A stretch of 64,000 bases of DNA. Origin: an uncultured Clostridia bacterium (GTDB lineage Bacteria > Bacillota > Clostridia > Christensenellales > Borkfalkiaceae). The stretch covers positions 1 to 64,000 of the forward strand of contig CAKQSI010000009.1 in NCBI GenBank assembly GCA_934272745.1, in the 5' to 3' direction. Under the pieces are notes generated by a model that saw nothing but the letters and a program-made list of their open reading frames with translations, was not told the origin of the DNA and did not search any database. This document shows, one piece after another, positions 42,831 through 51,586 of this stretch (its first letter is position 1; each line of letters begins with the position of its first letter). Both the position numbers and the translations under genes were made by a program.

Positions 42831-44834
42831 ATGGACACCATACTCAAAACCATACTGGAAAGCCAGAACTTCGACTTTTGTTATAACGGGAAACCCGCCT
42901 TTTCCTACCAAAGCGAAAAGGTCGTTTCCGAAACGACGAACGGAGAAAAGACCGAGTATCTCTGCCGCACGAAATTTTCGTTCGGCGTCGACGCCGTGCG
43001 GACGGCGGTTTACGACGATGAAGCCGGCACCCTGTACCTGCGCTTCTGCTTAGAAAACGTCAGCGGCAATTACACCGGCACGGTGAGCGACCTGTGGGAT
43101 TTTTGCGCCCTGTTCCCCTTGGAATACGTCGAAAACCCGCGCATCGGCTATTCCATCGATGAGCAGCAGGCGAAACTATATAATTATCAGGGCGCGATCA
43201 TGACCCACAACGACTTTACCCCCGCCTATACCTACGTTTACGACGGCTGGAACAGAGTCTACGACAACCACAGCGGCAGAAGCAGCGAGGGACTGATGCC
43301 CTACTTCCATTTGACGCAAGGCGGCAAAGGTATGATTTTTGCCATCGGCTGGACGGGTAACTGGACGGCGAAAATGACCCGCACGAAAGAGGGGCTGCAA
43401 GTTTCTTCCGGCGTCGCGGGGGCGAAATTCTATATGGAACCGGGCGAAACGCTGGAACTCACTTCCGCCCTGCTGCTCCCGTACGAAGGCACGTTTGCCG
43501 AGGGCTCGGCACTGTTCCGCGCGGCGATGAAAAAGCGTATGAAAGAACAGGGACACGTTGCAGGCATCGAAGACGTGCCGTTTGCGCCCTCCATCTGGGG
43601 CGCGATGACCTCCGATCGTATCGTAAAAACCGTCGAAGCCATGCACGAGGCGAAAATGCCCTACACCCATCTTTGGATCGACGCCGGCTGGTACGGGCAT
43701 TCCACCACTTGCTGCGCCAACGAACACGAGGGCGACTGGGGCGCGCAGACGGGCAGTTGGTGCGTCAACGAACTTTACCACCCCGACAAACTGCAGGACG
43801 TGAAAAAGGCGCTAAAGAAAGCGGGGATGAAACTGCTGCTTTGGGTGGAACCCGAACGCGTTATCCGCGGAACGGACGTTACCAAACAGCACCCCGACTG
43901 GTTTTTGACGCGGGAAGACGATAACTTTCTGATCGATTACGGCAACGAAGAGGCGTTAAACGGCACGATCGAACTGCTTTCCGGCATCATCGAAACGCTG
44001 GGCGTTTCCTGCTACCGGCAGGACTTCAACGTCGATCCCCTGCACCACTGGGAACTTGCCGACGCCCCGGGAAGACGAGGCATTCACCAGATCAAACATA
44101 TCAACGGGCTGTACCGTTTGTTCGACGCGCTGCTGGAAAAATTCCCGCACCTTACCATCGACAACTGCGCTTCCGGCGGGCGGCGGCTGGACTTTGAAAT
44201 GTGTTCCCGCTCCTACCCCCTGTGGCGGGACGACTTTAACTGCGGTTTCGACCCCGACGAGATGACCGTGCAGAACCAGACCGCCGGCATTTCCGACCTG
44301 TTGCCCTATTTCGGTACCAGTATCGGCTCCTTTGAGCGCACCATCGACCGCTATGCCGTCCGCAGCACCTACGCGCCCATGCTCAACCACCGCTTCTTCT
44401 GCTACGAGAACTGGGACGCGCCCACCGCGGAATTTTTAGCGGATCTGAAAGCCGCGTACGCGGAATACCTTTCGGTGCGCGAGTACCTTTGCGAATCGTA
44501 CTGCAACCTGTCCGCGCCCGACGTGAAAGAGGGCGCCTGGGGCTGCCCCATGGAAACGCGCAACGTTCCGGACGAAACCTTGTGGAACGCCTGGCAGTAC
44601 CACAAAAAGGCGGACGATTCGGGCATCGTTTTGTTATTCAGAAGAGGAAAATCGCCCTATCCCGCCGCGGAATATTCCCTTTCGTTTGTGGACGAAAACG
44701 CTGCTTACGAGTTTACGGACGCCGACGCGAACCAAACCTTTACCCTTTCGGGCAAGGAACTGAAACACGGCGGTTTGCGCGTAGAGTTGAGTGAAAAACG
44801 TTCCTCAAAACTCCTGCGCTACCGCAGAAAATAA
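42831..44834 (+). CDS. GH36-family alpha-galactosidase-like glycoside hydrolase
   Basis: A 667-residue cytosolic enzyme without a signal peptide. An N-terminal beta-sandwich (to ~255) leads to a TIM barrel with WIDAGWYG near 280, LLLWVEPERV near 343, YRQDFNVDP with the likely nucleophile Asp398, and DNCASGGRRLDFEM with WRDDF (Asp467/468, likely acid-base). These are clan GH-D/GH36 features; alpha-galactosidase is the most likely activity, with alpha-N-acetylgalactosaminidase as an alternative. The ATG at 42831 follows AGGAGAAAACG; an upstream ATG would start within the promoter. A cre site indicates carbon-catabolite repression. No dedicated sugar transporter adjoins it. Confidence 0.88.
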   Translation: MDTILKTILESQNFDFCYNGKPAFSYQSEKVVSETTNGEKTEYLCRTKFSFGVDAVRTAVYDDEAGTLYLRFCLENVSGNYTGTVSDLWDFCALFPLEYVENPRIGYSIDEQQAKLYNYQGAIMTHNDFTPAYTYVYDGWNRVYDNHSGRSSEGLMPYFHLTQGGKGMIFAIGWTGNWTAKMTRTKEGLQVSSGVAGAKFYMEPGETLELTSALLLPYEGTFAEGSALFRAAMKKRMKEQGHVAGIEDVPFAPSIWGAMTSDRIVKTVEAMHEAKMPYTHLWIDAGWYGHSTTCCANEHEGDWGAQTGSWCVNELYHPDKLQDVKKALKKAGMKLLLWVEPERVIRGTDVTKQHPDWFLTREDDNFLIDYGNEEALNGTIELLSGIIETLGVSCYRQDFNVDPLHHWELADAPGRRGIHQIKHINGLYRLFDALLEKFPHLTIDNCASGGRRLDFEMCSRSYPLWRDDFNCGFDPDEMTVQNQTAGISDLLPYFGTSIGSFERTIDRYAVRSTYAPMLNHRFFCYENWDAPTAEFLADLKAAYAEYLSVREYLCESYCNLSAPDVKEGAWGCPMETRNVPDETLWNAWQYHKKADDSGIVLLFRRGKSPYPAAEYSLSFVDENAAYEFTDADANQTFTLSGKELKHGGLRVELSEKRSSKLLRYRRK

Positions 44835-44864
44835 GGTGCGGATTTACTGAACGATATCCATTCT

Positions 44865-44896
44865 TTGCCCGGGCGGGATTTTCCCCGCCCGGGCAA
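44865..44896 (+). terminator. Hairpin after the GH36 gene
   Basis: TTGCCCGGGCGGGG-type arms of about 13 bp around ATTTT; the following tract is AATATATTCT, not a clean T-run, so termination may be weak. Confidence 0.55.
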
Positions 44897-45065
44897 TATA
44901 TTCTGACGGCGGCGCCGCGTTTTGGGGGCGGCAGCGTTAAAATTTCCATATTTTAAAATATATTTTTCCATTGCGAAGGCCGCCGGAATATGTTAAAATA
45001 ATGTCAATTTAAAACACAATGCAGAAAAATTTTCTCATAATCGTGCTAAATATCAAAAATATGTA

Positions 45066-45094
45066 TTGCAACGACAAAACAATCCTGCTATAAT
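45066..45094 (+). promoter_or_regulatory. Promoter of the secreted esterase gene
   Basis: TTGCAA, 17-base spacer and a perfect TATAAT. Transcription would start near 45101, about 340 bases before the start codon. Confidence 0.65.
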
Positions 45095-45443
45095 TTCTTT
45101 ACTCCGTGTATGAAAATTTCCGCACGAGGAACCGCTTTGGAGAAACGGCGTTTGTTGCAACGTCAAAGCAGTCTGCAGATAAGAAACAGCGTCTCTGGTA
45201 TTTTATCAAACTTCTTAACTTTTGACCGTTTCGTCTTTACCTTTGCTATAGACAAAAGAAGATCGGATATGATATAGTTATCTACAGGAAACGACGATTT
45301 TATCGTTTTGCGCCCGATGCGGCTTAGTCGGCTCAGCAAGTCCCGGCACGACTGAAGCAAATTCCGGACGATACCGGGCGGCGCTAAATCGTTGCAAAGC
45401 CGCACCGAAAAATGCAAAACAAGATATCTTAAGGAGGAAAAAC

Positions 45444-48400
45444 ATGACGAAAACCAAAAAACTTGCCGTTCTCACCCTGCTTTCGGTGATAATGGCGCTT
45501 TCCCTGCTGGTACTTCTCGTTCCGCCGCGCGCGGCAAAAGCGGACGACGCCCTGACGGGAACACCGTTTATTACGGAGGAAGGAACATTGAAATCCAACG
45601 GCGAAAATGCCGGCATCATCAAGACCGTAAAATCGTTTATGTCCTATAATTTCGACCTCTCAGCCCGGGTAAAAATCGAAACGGGTTCGGTCGAATTCTA
45701 TCTCGGCACAAACAAAAATATCCTCGTTTCGCTGACGCTGGACGGAAATAAACCGGGCGTGAACGTGACTTCCAAAGACTTTCAGCAAACGGTGTTCTAT
45801 AACAAGTTCACCACCCCGGGCGAAGAGGATCCCGTTCTGAAACAGGGAGAATTCGTCACGCTGGGCGTTCATATCGAAGGCAGCACCGAAATGGCAAAAC
45901 TTTCCTTTACCCTGAACGGTACGCCGCTGGTTGCCAAGGTCAACAACGAAGGGAAAAACGTCGCCATGTCCAACGGAAACGGACTGTCCGTTCTGCAATA
46001 CACCGAAATTTCGGAGTACACCGCGGCAAACGTATCTTTTGCGGCGACGCGCGTTGCGATCGGCATCAAAAAAGGCAACGTCGCCGAGATCGACAGCGTG
46101 ACTCTGACCGATTTTGCGACGAACAGCGTAAAATTCAGCGACGAGTTTGAAAGTCTGTCCGCCTCCGTCTGGAGAAAAGACGAAATCGCCGACATTACGG
46201 AAAACGGCTATTATTTCCCGCAGAACTACAACGGCAACCTGAAAACCCGGAACGGTTTACTTACTGAAAAAACCACGCTTTCCCTTACGGGAACGACGGA
46301 TTACGGCTTGACGCTGACTTTAGGCTCCTTTGCCACCGTCGTGCTCCGCACAAACGAAGCGGATCTGCCGAAAGCCACCGCAAACAGCCTGCCGGTCAAA
46401 ATCGACGGCGGCACGTTCTCCGTCCTGCTTTCGGTGGGACCGGAAGGCTACGTGTACGTTTCGGTCAACGGTGTTTACGCGGGCGCGCTGACCAGAGTCA
46501 AACTTCCGGCGATCGTCGGCATGTCCTTTAAAAATTCCGAAACCGCAACCTTACGTTCCTTCCGCGTTTACGATGATACCGGCTGCATCGTGCGCGACGA
46601 CTTCACGCACAGAAACGGAGCGCTCTGGTCGGGTACGGATATCAGGATGAACCTTGATCTCGCCGCCATTCTCTCCCCCGTTTGGGAAGGCGCCACCGCC
46701 TATGAAGAAGGCGTGTGGCCGGTCAGAGAACAGGACGGAACCATCGCCGATATTTCGCTGCTGCACCCCATCGAAACCATCGTTGCGGTCACCGGCATCG
46801 ACGGCAAGACCGTTTATAAAGAGGGAAAAGATTATTCGGTCGTGGACGGCAAACTGCGCATTCCGGAAGGTTCTGCCATTCCCGTGGAAAGTTATACCGA
46901 GTACTGGGGAAACGGTTCCACCACCTGGGGCGTGTATCAAAACGACGGTCAATGGGAAGACCGCCAGATCAAAGTGACCTATACCCACGACGGCGCAGCG
47001 GTCATCGGTACGCCGGAAAATAAAGCCGACCTGCTGCCGAAGACCAAAGCCAAACTGGAAAACGGCGAAGATCTCAGAATCGTCACCTTCGGCGACAGCA
47101 TTACCGAAGGCGCCAGCGTTTCCGGGCACTTCAACCGCGAACCCTATCAGAAAAATTATTCCGGGCTTCTGGAAGAAGGACTTTCCGCCCTCTATCCGCA
47201 AGCGAACGTCACCGTACAGAATTCCGGCTTCGGCGGCACGGGCGCCTGGTACGCCATTGCCGGCAACGGCAAAGTGGGCAACGACGGCAATATTCCCGCT
47301 TACGTCGATTTCGTCGCGCCCTATACCCCCGACCTCATCGTGCTTGCGTTCGGTATGAACGACCCCGGCACTTCTACCTGGTATTACTACGCCGCCTGCG
47401 TCAAACTTCTCGTCGAAGAAATGCAAAGCAAGTTCCCCGACGCGGAAATCATTCTGGTCGGCTCGATGATGTCCAACACCAATCAGACGGACATGGGCTG
47501 TCTGGTCGGTATGGCGCCGATGTATTATCTGTTTGAAAAGGAAGGCGTCGCCGTCTGCGACGTTGCCAAAATTCATCAGGATATTCTGGGTCTGAAACGC
47601 GAAAAGACCGGTACTCCGAGCGAAGGCGTTTACGACTACGCCCTGAAAACCGATCCCGACCGCGAAAACGCGAAACTCTATCGCGATACTTCCGGCAACA
47701 ATTACAATCACCCCAACGACTATATGGGCAGAATTTACGCGCAGGCGCTCATTCGCACTATTACCGAAAGAACGCTGACCGTTGACCGCACCGTGGAAAC
47801 GGTGACTGCAAGCGCCCTTACTTGCTGGTATCAGGGAGAACAGATCCCGGCAGGCGCCGCTTTGGACGACGTGAAAGCGTTGATCGGCGCCGCCCTTCTG
47901 GACGAAAACGGCAACCTTGCGGGTCTTCCCGAAGTGACCGTGACGGGCGAAATCGGCAAGACCGAAGCCGTCCTGACCGTGACCGCCGGCGACCTTTCCG
48001 CTACCCTGACCGTCCCGGTCGAAGTCCCGGCGGAGCCGAGCACGGAACCCTCTCCTTCCGTGGAGCCGTCTGTGGAACCGTCGCACGCCCCGGTTACGCC
48101 CAGCGAAACTCCGGGTGAAACCCCCTCGACCGTTCCCTCGACAGAGCCGAGCGCGGAACCCTCTCCTTCCGTGGAGCCGTCTGTGGAACCGTCGGTAGAA
48201 CCGAGCGCGGAACCCTCCGTCAACCCCTCGACCGTTCCCTCGATCGAGCCGAGCGCGGAACCGTCTACAGAGCCTTCGGTTGAACCGTCGCACGCCCCGG
48301 TTACGCCCAGCGAAACTCCGGGTGAAACCCCCTCGACCGTTCCCTCGACCGAGCCGAGCGTCGCTCCTTCGACGGCGCCCAGCACTACGCCGAGCGCCGA

Positions 48401-48560
48401 ACCCTCCGCAGGCGACGACCACAACGATAAATCTTCCTGCAACTCCTGCAGAAGCGTCGCACCTATAGACGGCAACGACGGCACGGGCGGCGGAATGCTT
48501 CTTCTGGGACTGATTTCCGCGACTTTCGCACTGTTCGTGTTACGTAAGAAACACTTCTGA
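45444..48560 (+). CDS. Secreted, C-terminally anchored SGNH-hydrolase esterase
   Basis: A 1,038-residue exported protein. Residues 1-33 are a signal peptide ending at AKA. Residues ~40-480 are beta-rich, probably concanavalin/LamG-like sugar-binding regions. The SGNH hydrolase follows: FGDSITEG with Ser552, NSGFGGTGAWY near 593, GMND near 638 and NHPND with His756, so it should remove acyl groups from glycans. Residues ~860-990 are a Pro/Ser/Glu linker with an internal duplication. The end carries CNSCRSVAPIDGN, one hydrophobic helix and RKKHF, matching the protein at 17367-20972. AAGGAGG precedes the ATG. It may share control with the nearby GH36 gene, but it has its own promoter and a strong terminator. 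Confidence 0.88.
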   Translation: MTKTKKLAVLTLLSVIMALSLLVLLVPPRAAKADDALTGTPFITEEGTLKSNGENAGIIKTVKSFMSYNFDLSARVKIETGSVEFYLGTNKNILVSLTLDGNKPGVNVTSKDFQQTVFYNKFTTPGEEDPVLKQGEFVTLGVHIEGSTEMAKLSFTLNGTPLVAKVNNEGKNVAMSNGNGLSVLQYTEISEYTAANVSFAATRVAIGIKKGNVAEIDSVTLTDFATNSVKFSDEFESLSASVWRKDEIADITENGYYFPQNYNGNLKTRNGLLTEKTTLSLTGTTDYGLTLTLGSFATVVLRTNEADLPKATANSLPVKIDGGTFSVLLSVGPEGYVYVSVNGVYAGALTRVKLPAIVGMSFKNSETATLRSFRVYDDTGCIVRDDFTHRNGALWSGTDIRMNLDLAAILSPVWEGATAYEEGVWPVREQDGTIADISLLHPIETIVAVTGIDGKTVYKEGKDYSVVDGKLRIPEGSAIPVESYTEYWGNGSTTWGVYQNDGQWEDRQIKVTYTHDGAAVIGTPENKADLLPKTKAKLENGEDLRIVTFGDSITEGASVSGHFNREPYQKNYSGLLEEGLSALYPQANVTVQNSGFGGTGAWYAIAGNGKVGNDGNIPAYVDFVAPYTPDLIVLAFGMNDPGTSTWYYYAACVKLLVEEMQSKFPDAEIILVGSMMSNTNQTDMGCLVGMAPMYYLFEKEGVAVCDVAKIHQDILGLKREKTGTPSEGVYDYALKTDPDRENAKLYRDTSGNNYNHPNDYMGRIYAQALIRTITERTLTVDRTVETVTASALTCWYQGEQIPAGAALDDVKALIGAALLDENGNLAGLPEVTVTGEIGKTEAVLTVTAGDLSATLTVPVEVPAEPSTEPSPSVEPSVEPSHAPVTPSETPGETPSTVPSTEPSAEPSPSVEPSVEPSVEPSAEPSVNPSTVPSIEPSAEPSTEPSVEPSHAPVTPSETPGETPSTVPSTEPSVAPSTAPSTTPSAEPSAGDDHNDKSSCNSCRSVAPIDGNDGTGGGMLLLGLISATFALFVLRKKHF
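48040..48365. repeat. Coding repeats in the wall-linker of the esterase
   Basis: A ~78-base block encoding HAPVTPSETPGETPSTVPS occurs twice (starting near 48073 and 48289), separated by shorter PSVEPS/PSAEPS units. All are in multiples of three. Confidence 0.82.
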
Positions 48561-48673
48561 TCGTAAACCGAGGATCTTCCCCGTTGCATTTTCTGTCCAC
48601 AGATCTCTCGCTTCGGGTAAGGTTGCCGGCTAAAAAATGACAGAGGGCGGATTCGGACCGCCGTCCATAACGA

Positions 48674-48722
48674 AACGTCCCCCGGCGGAAACGACAAGTT
48701 CCGCCGGGGGACGTTTTCTTTT
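48674..48722 (+). terminator. Terminator between the convergent esterase and flavodiiron genes
   Basis: ACGTCCCCCGGCGGAA and TTCCGCCGGGGGACGT arms form a 16-bp perfect stem, followed by TTTCTTTTTAA. The hairpin could serve both strands. Confidence 0.88.
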
Positions 48723-48787
48723 TAAAATTCACGGCGCGCACGCCGGACGAAAGCATAAAATCTTTCGGACGGTAGGGATTCCGAAAT

Positions 48788-50629
48788 CTATTTCAGCGGC
48801 TCGAAATCTTCCGCACCGTGCTTGCAAAGCGGGCAGATGAAGTCCGCGGGCAGGGTTTCTCCTTCGTAAACATAACCGCAAACCTTGCAGACAAAACCTT
48901 TTTTGCCCTCTTCCGCTTTTTGCGGCTTGGGTTTGATATGTTCCCGATAATATTCGTACGTTGCGGGCGCGGAGGAAGAAAGCACGCGGGCTTCGGTCAC
49001 GTCGCAAACGAACAGCGTGTGCGTGCCGTAATCGTGCGACTCGGCAACGGTAAGCGCAAACGCCGCAGAGGAGCAGAAATCCAGATACCGTACGCCGTTT
49101 TCCGCACGCGGCGCCGCGGGATACGCCGCGTACTTATCCGTATCCTTTCCGCTGACGAATCCGAACTTTTCAATGACCGAAAAAGGCGTTTCCTCGGACA
49201 GTACCGACAGGGTACATTTGCCCGTTTTTTGCAATACGTCATGCGTAAAATTGGATTTGTTGACGGCAAACGACACCCGGCGCGGGCTTTCGGTCAGCAT
49301 ACCCGCCGTGTTGATGATGCAGCCGGTATCGCGTTCCCCGGATTTTACGGAAAGCACGAACAACCCGTACGAAAATTTGAAAAACGCCTGCGGATCGACG
49401 GCGGTTGTCGCTGGTTCCGCCCCCTCTTCTTTGGGGAAAGAAGCCGCAATCGCGTCTGCAAGCGCTTCTAAATCCGCCGCCTGCCCTTTGGAAAGGGCGG
49501 CGCGCACAGTCAGCGTTTGCCCTAAAAACTCGGTATTCTTCAGCGAAGAAAGCACGCCTTTCATCAGATTGCCCGCCGTGGGCGCCCAGGAACCGTTTTC
49601 GATCAAGGCAATCTTGCGGTTTTGCAGATTGTGGTGCGCGAGGTCGATCAATAGGTTTTCCATCCTGACGAAAATGCCCGCGTTGTAAGTCGTGGAAGCA
49701 AACACCAGATGACTATACCGGAACACCTGCGAAATGATCTCGTCCGCGTCGGTGACCGAAACGTCGTAAACCGCGTTTGTGATACCGCGGGCGGAAAGCA
49801 GTGCCGCCAGATCTTCTGCAACTTCCGCCGTATGTCCGTAAACCGAAGCGTAAGCGATCAGAGCGCCCTGCTTTTCGGGCGTGTAACTGCTCCACAGTTG
49901 GTATTTTTCCACGAAATCCGCAATATTTTTGCGCACGACGTAGCCGTGCAGCGGGCAGATGGTATCGATCTGCACGGTGGCGGCTTTCTTTAAAAGCGCC
50001 TGCACCTGCGTGCCGTACTTGCCCACAATGTTGGTATAATAGCGGCGCGCCTCGTCAAAATAGTCCGGCTCGTCCGCTTCGTCCAGAAACAGCGCGCCCG
50101 AAAGCGCCCCGAACGACCCGAATGCGTCTGCGGAAAACAGGATCTTTTCCTTTTCCTCATAAGTCACCATGACTTCCGGCCAGTGCACCATGGGCGCCGC
50201 GATGAAGTGCAGTTTGTGTTCGCCAAGCGGCAGGACGTCCCCTTCTTTTACGACAAGAAAGCGGCTTTCCACGTCCGTATCCGGCAGATATTCTTTCAGC
50301 ATGGTCGCGATTTTGGAATTGACGACCAGTTTTACCGCGGGAAAAGCGGACAATACGTCCGAAATGGTTGCGGAATGGTCGGGTTCCATGTGCTGCACGA
50401 CCAGATAGTCCAGCGGTCTTTCGCCGAGCGCCGCGCGGACGTTTTCCATAAATTTGCCCGAAACCGCGCGATCGACGGTATCCATCAATGCCGTTTTCTC
50501 GTCCAAAATGACGTAGGAGTTGTACGAAACGCCGCGATTTAAGCGGTACACCCCTTCAAAAATTGCGATTCTGCGATCGTTCGCGCCGACGTAAACGACG
50601 GCGTCCGAAACTTTTTTAAGCGTAGCCAT
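48788..50629 (-). CDS. Flavodiiron protein fused to flavin reductase and rubredoxin domains
   Basis: A 613-residue cytosolic enzyme that reduces oxygen to water or nitric oxide to nitrous oxide. Order: beta-lactamase-fold diiron domain (1-250) with QHMEPDHSA giving His80, Glu82, Asp84 and His85; flavodoxin domain (~255-390); flavin-reductase-like FMN domain (~412-560); and rubredoxin (~575-613) with CKVCGYVYEGE and CPLCKHG. The fused reductase and rubredoxin make it largely self-contained for electron transfer. This fits an anaerobe that must scavenge oxygen. A TATAAT lies about 27 bases upstream of the start codon without a good -35, so activation may be needed. AAAGGAG precedes the ATG. Confidence 0.94.
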   Translation of the reverse strand: MATLKKVSDAVVYVGANDRRIAIFEGVYRLNRGVSYNSYVILDEKTALMDTVDRAVSGKFMENVRAALGERPLDYLVVQHMEPDHSATISDVLSAFPAVKLVVNSKIATMLKEYLPDTDVESRFLVVKEGDVLPLGEHKLHFIAAPMVHWPEVMVTYEEKEKILFSADAFGSFGALSGALFLDEADEPDYFDEARRYYTNIVGKYGTQVQALLKKAATVQIDTICPLHGYVVRKNIADFVEKYQLWSSYTPEKQGALIAYASVYGHTAEVAEDLAALLSARGITNAVYDVSVTDADEIISQVFRYSHLVFASTTYNAGIFVRMENLLIDLAHHNLQNRKIALIENGSWAPTAGNLMKGVLSSLKNTEFLGQTLTVRAALSKGQAADLEALADAIAASFPKEEGAEPATTAVDPQAFFKFSYGLFVLSVKSGERDTGCIINTAGMLTESPRRVSFAVNKSNFTHDVLQKTGKCTLSVLSEETPFSVIEKFGFVSGKDTDKYAAYPAAPRAENGVRYLDFCSSAAFALTVAESHDYGTHTLFVCDVTEARVLSSSAPATYEYYREHIKPKPQKAEEGKKGFVCKVCGYVYEGETLPADFICPLCKHGAEDFEPLK

Positions 50630-50751
50630 TGCCCGTTCTCCTTTGCTTTTTCTGTATTATAATGGAAATGTTTACCGATTTCGGTTGTTTTTACAACGCT
50701 TTTTTGCTTTTTTAAGGAAATTTTTGCTGTCAGATAAATTCTCAGATGAAA

Positions 50752-50789
50752 AGCGCGGCGCGCCCGGCTTTTTCCGGGCGCGCCGCGCA
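50752..50789 (-). terminator. Terminator after the zinc-ribbon gene
   Basis: A 15-bp stem (GCGCGGCGCGCCCGG and its complement) around a short loop, followed on the minus strand by TTTTC. It separates this operon from the flavodiiron gene. Confidence 0.7.
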
Positions 50790-50797
50790 CAGTTTCT

Positions 50798-50852
50798 ACC
50801 CCGCCGCAAAGGCGGGTTTTAATGATGTTTTTGCCGCAAAGGCGGTTTTCAA
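50798..50852. repeat. Duplicated small hairpin after the zinc-ribbon gene
   Basis: CCGCCGCAAAGGCGGGTTTTAA and GCCGCAAAGGCGGTTTTCAA are related 20-base words, each with a CCGCC/GGCGG stem. They lie just beyond the gene stop. Confidence 0.7.
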
Positions 50853-50881
50853 TTCAATATAAAAGCGAAAACCTTGCCTGC

Positions 50882-51577
50882 TTATTCGTTGATAAAGATC
50901 AATTTATGGCAGTTTTCGCAGGAGCCGATTTTGTTTTTGGCAAGGACGGTTTTTTCTTTCAGAGAAAGTTCCATGCCGCACGCCGTACAGCGATCCTTAT
51001 ATTCCACCACGATGGGCAGGCTCATTTTATCTTTGCGCCGGGCAAGGTACTTTTCCATCAGCGCGGGATCGACCTTTTTGGCAAGGACGTCCAGTTCCTT
51101 CGTGATGGCGTCGCGATCCTTTTGCACGGCGGCTTTTGCCTGATTGTATCTGGCGCCGCATTCCTTGTACTGCTTCTGCGCTTCCACCGTTTTTGATTTC
51201 AGTTGGGCGTACTGCTTGACCACCGATTCGATGGTTTCTTCCAACTTCTTCAGTTCCTGCTGCAAGGCATAAATGCGATCTTCCAGCGCCTTGGCTTTTT
51301 TATGAACGTATTCCACCTCGTCCTCGCCGCAGGTGTCCGCCACCGCTGCGTATTCCGAAACGTTTTCGATCAGTTCGTTCTGTCTTAGCGCAAGTTGTTT
51401 ATAACTCTGCGCAAGTTCGCCGGCTTTCTGATCCAGCCGTTCGACCGACTCCCCTACGCCTTCCAAAAACTTTTTGGCGGCAACGGCCTTTTTTCTGTCT
51501 TCGTTTGCCGAAAGCCCCATTTCGATGGCTTTGAGTTTTTGATCCACTTCCTGATAAGCGAGCAATTCTTGTATCAT
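50882..51577 (-). CDS. Coiled-coil zinc-ribbon protein
   Basis: A 231-residue protein. Residues 1-175 are a long predicted coiled coil rich in Lys, Glu and Gln; the C-terminus has a four-cysteine zinc ribbon (CTACG near 196 and CENCH near 223). This matches the C4-type zinc-ribbon family commonly encoded next to nif3 in Firmicutes. The biochemical role is unknown. It starts 10 bases after the nif3 stop, with GGAGG before the ATG, and is the last gene of the dgt-dnaG-rpoD cluster. Confidence 0.88.
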   Translation of the reverse strand: MIQELLAYQEVDQKLKAIEMGLSANEDRKKAVAAKKFLEGVGESVERLDQKAGELAQSYKQLALRQNELIENVSEYAAVADTCGEDEVEYVHKKAKALEDRIYALQQELKKLEETIESVVKQYAQLKSKTVEAQKQYKECGARYNQAKAAVQKDRDAITKELDVLAKKVDPALMEKYLARRKDKMSLPIVVEYKDRCTACGMELSLKEKTVLAKNKIGSCENCHKLIFINE

Positions 51578-51586
51578 AATGCCTCC

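Larger units (their letters stand above)
44835..45443. other. Spacer with GH36 hairpin and the long esterase leader
   Basis: About 610 bases. The first part has a hairpin at 44865-44896. The second has a promoter at 45066-45094 and then a ~340-nt leader with no known aptamer that I could recognise. A weaker second promoter-like pair (TAGACA, 18 bases, TATAGT) occurs near 45250-45282. No gene is supported. Confidence 0.55.
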
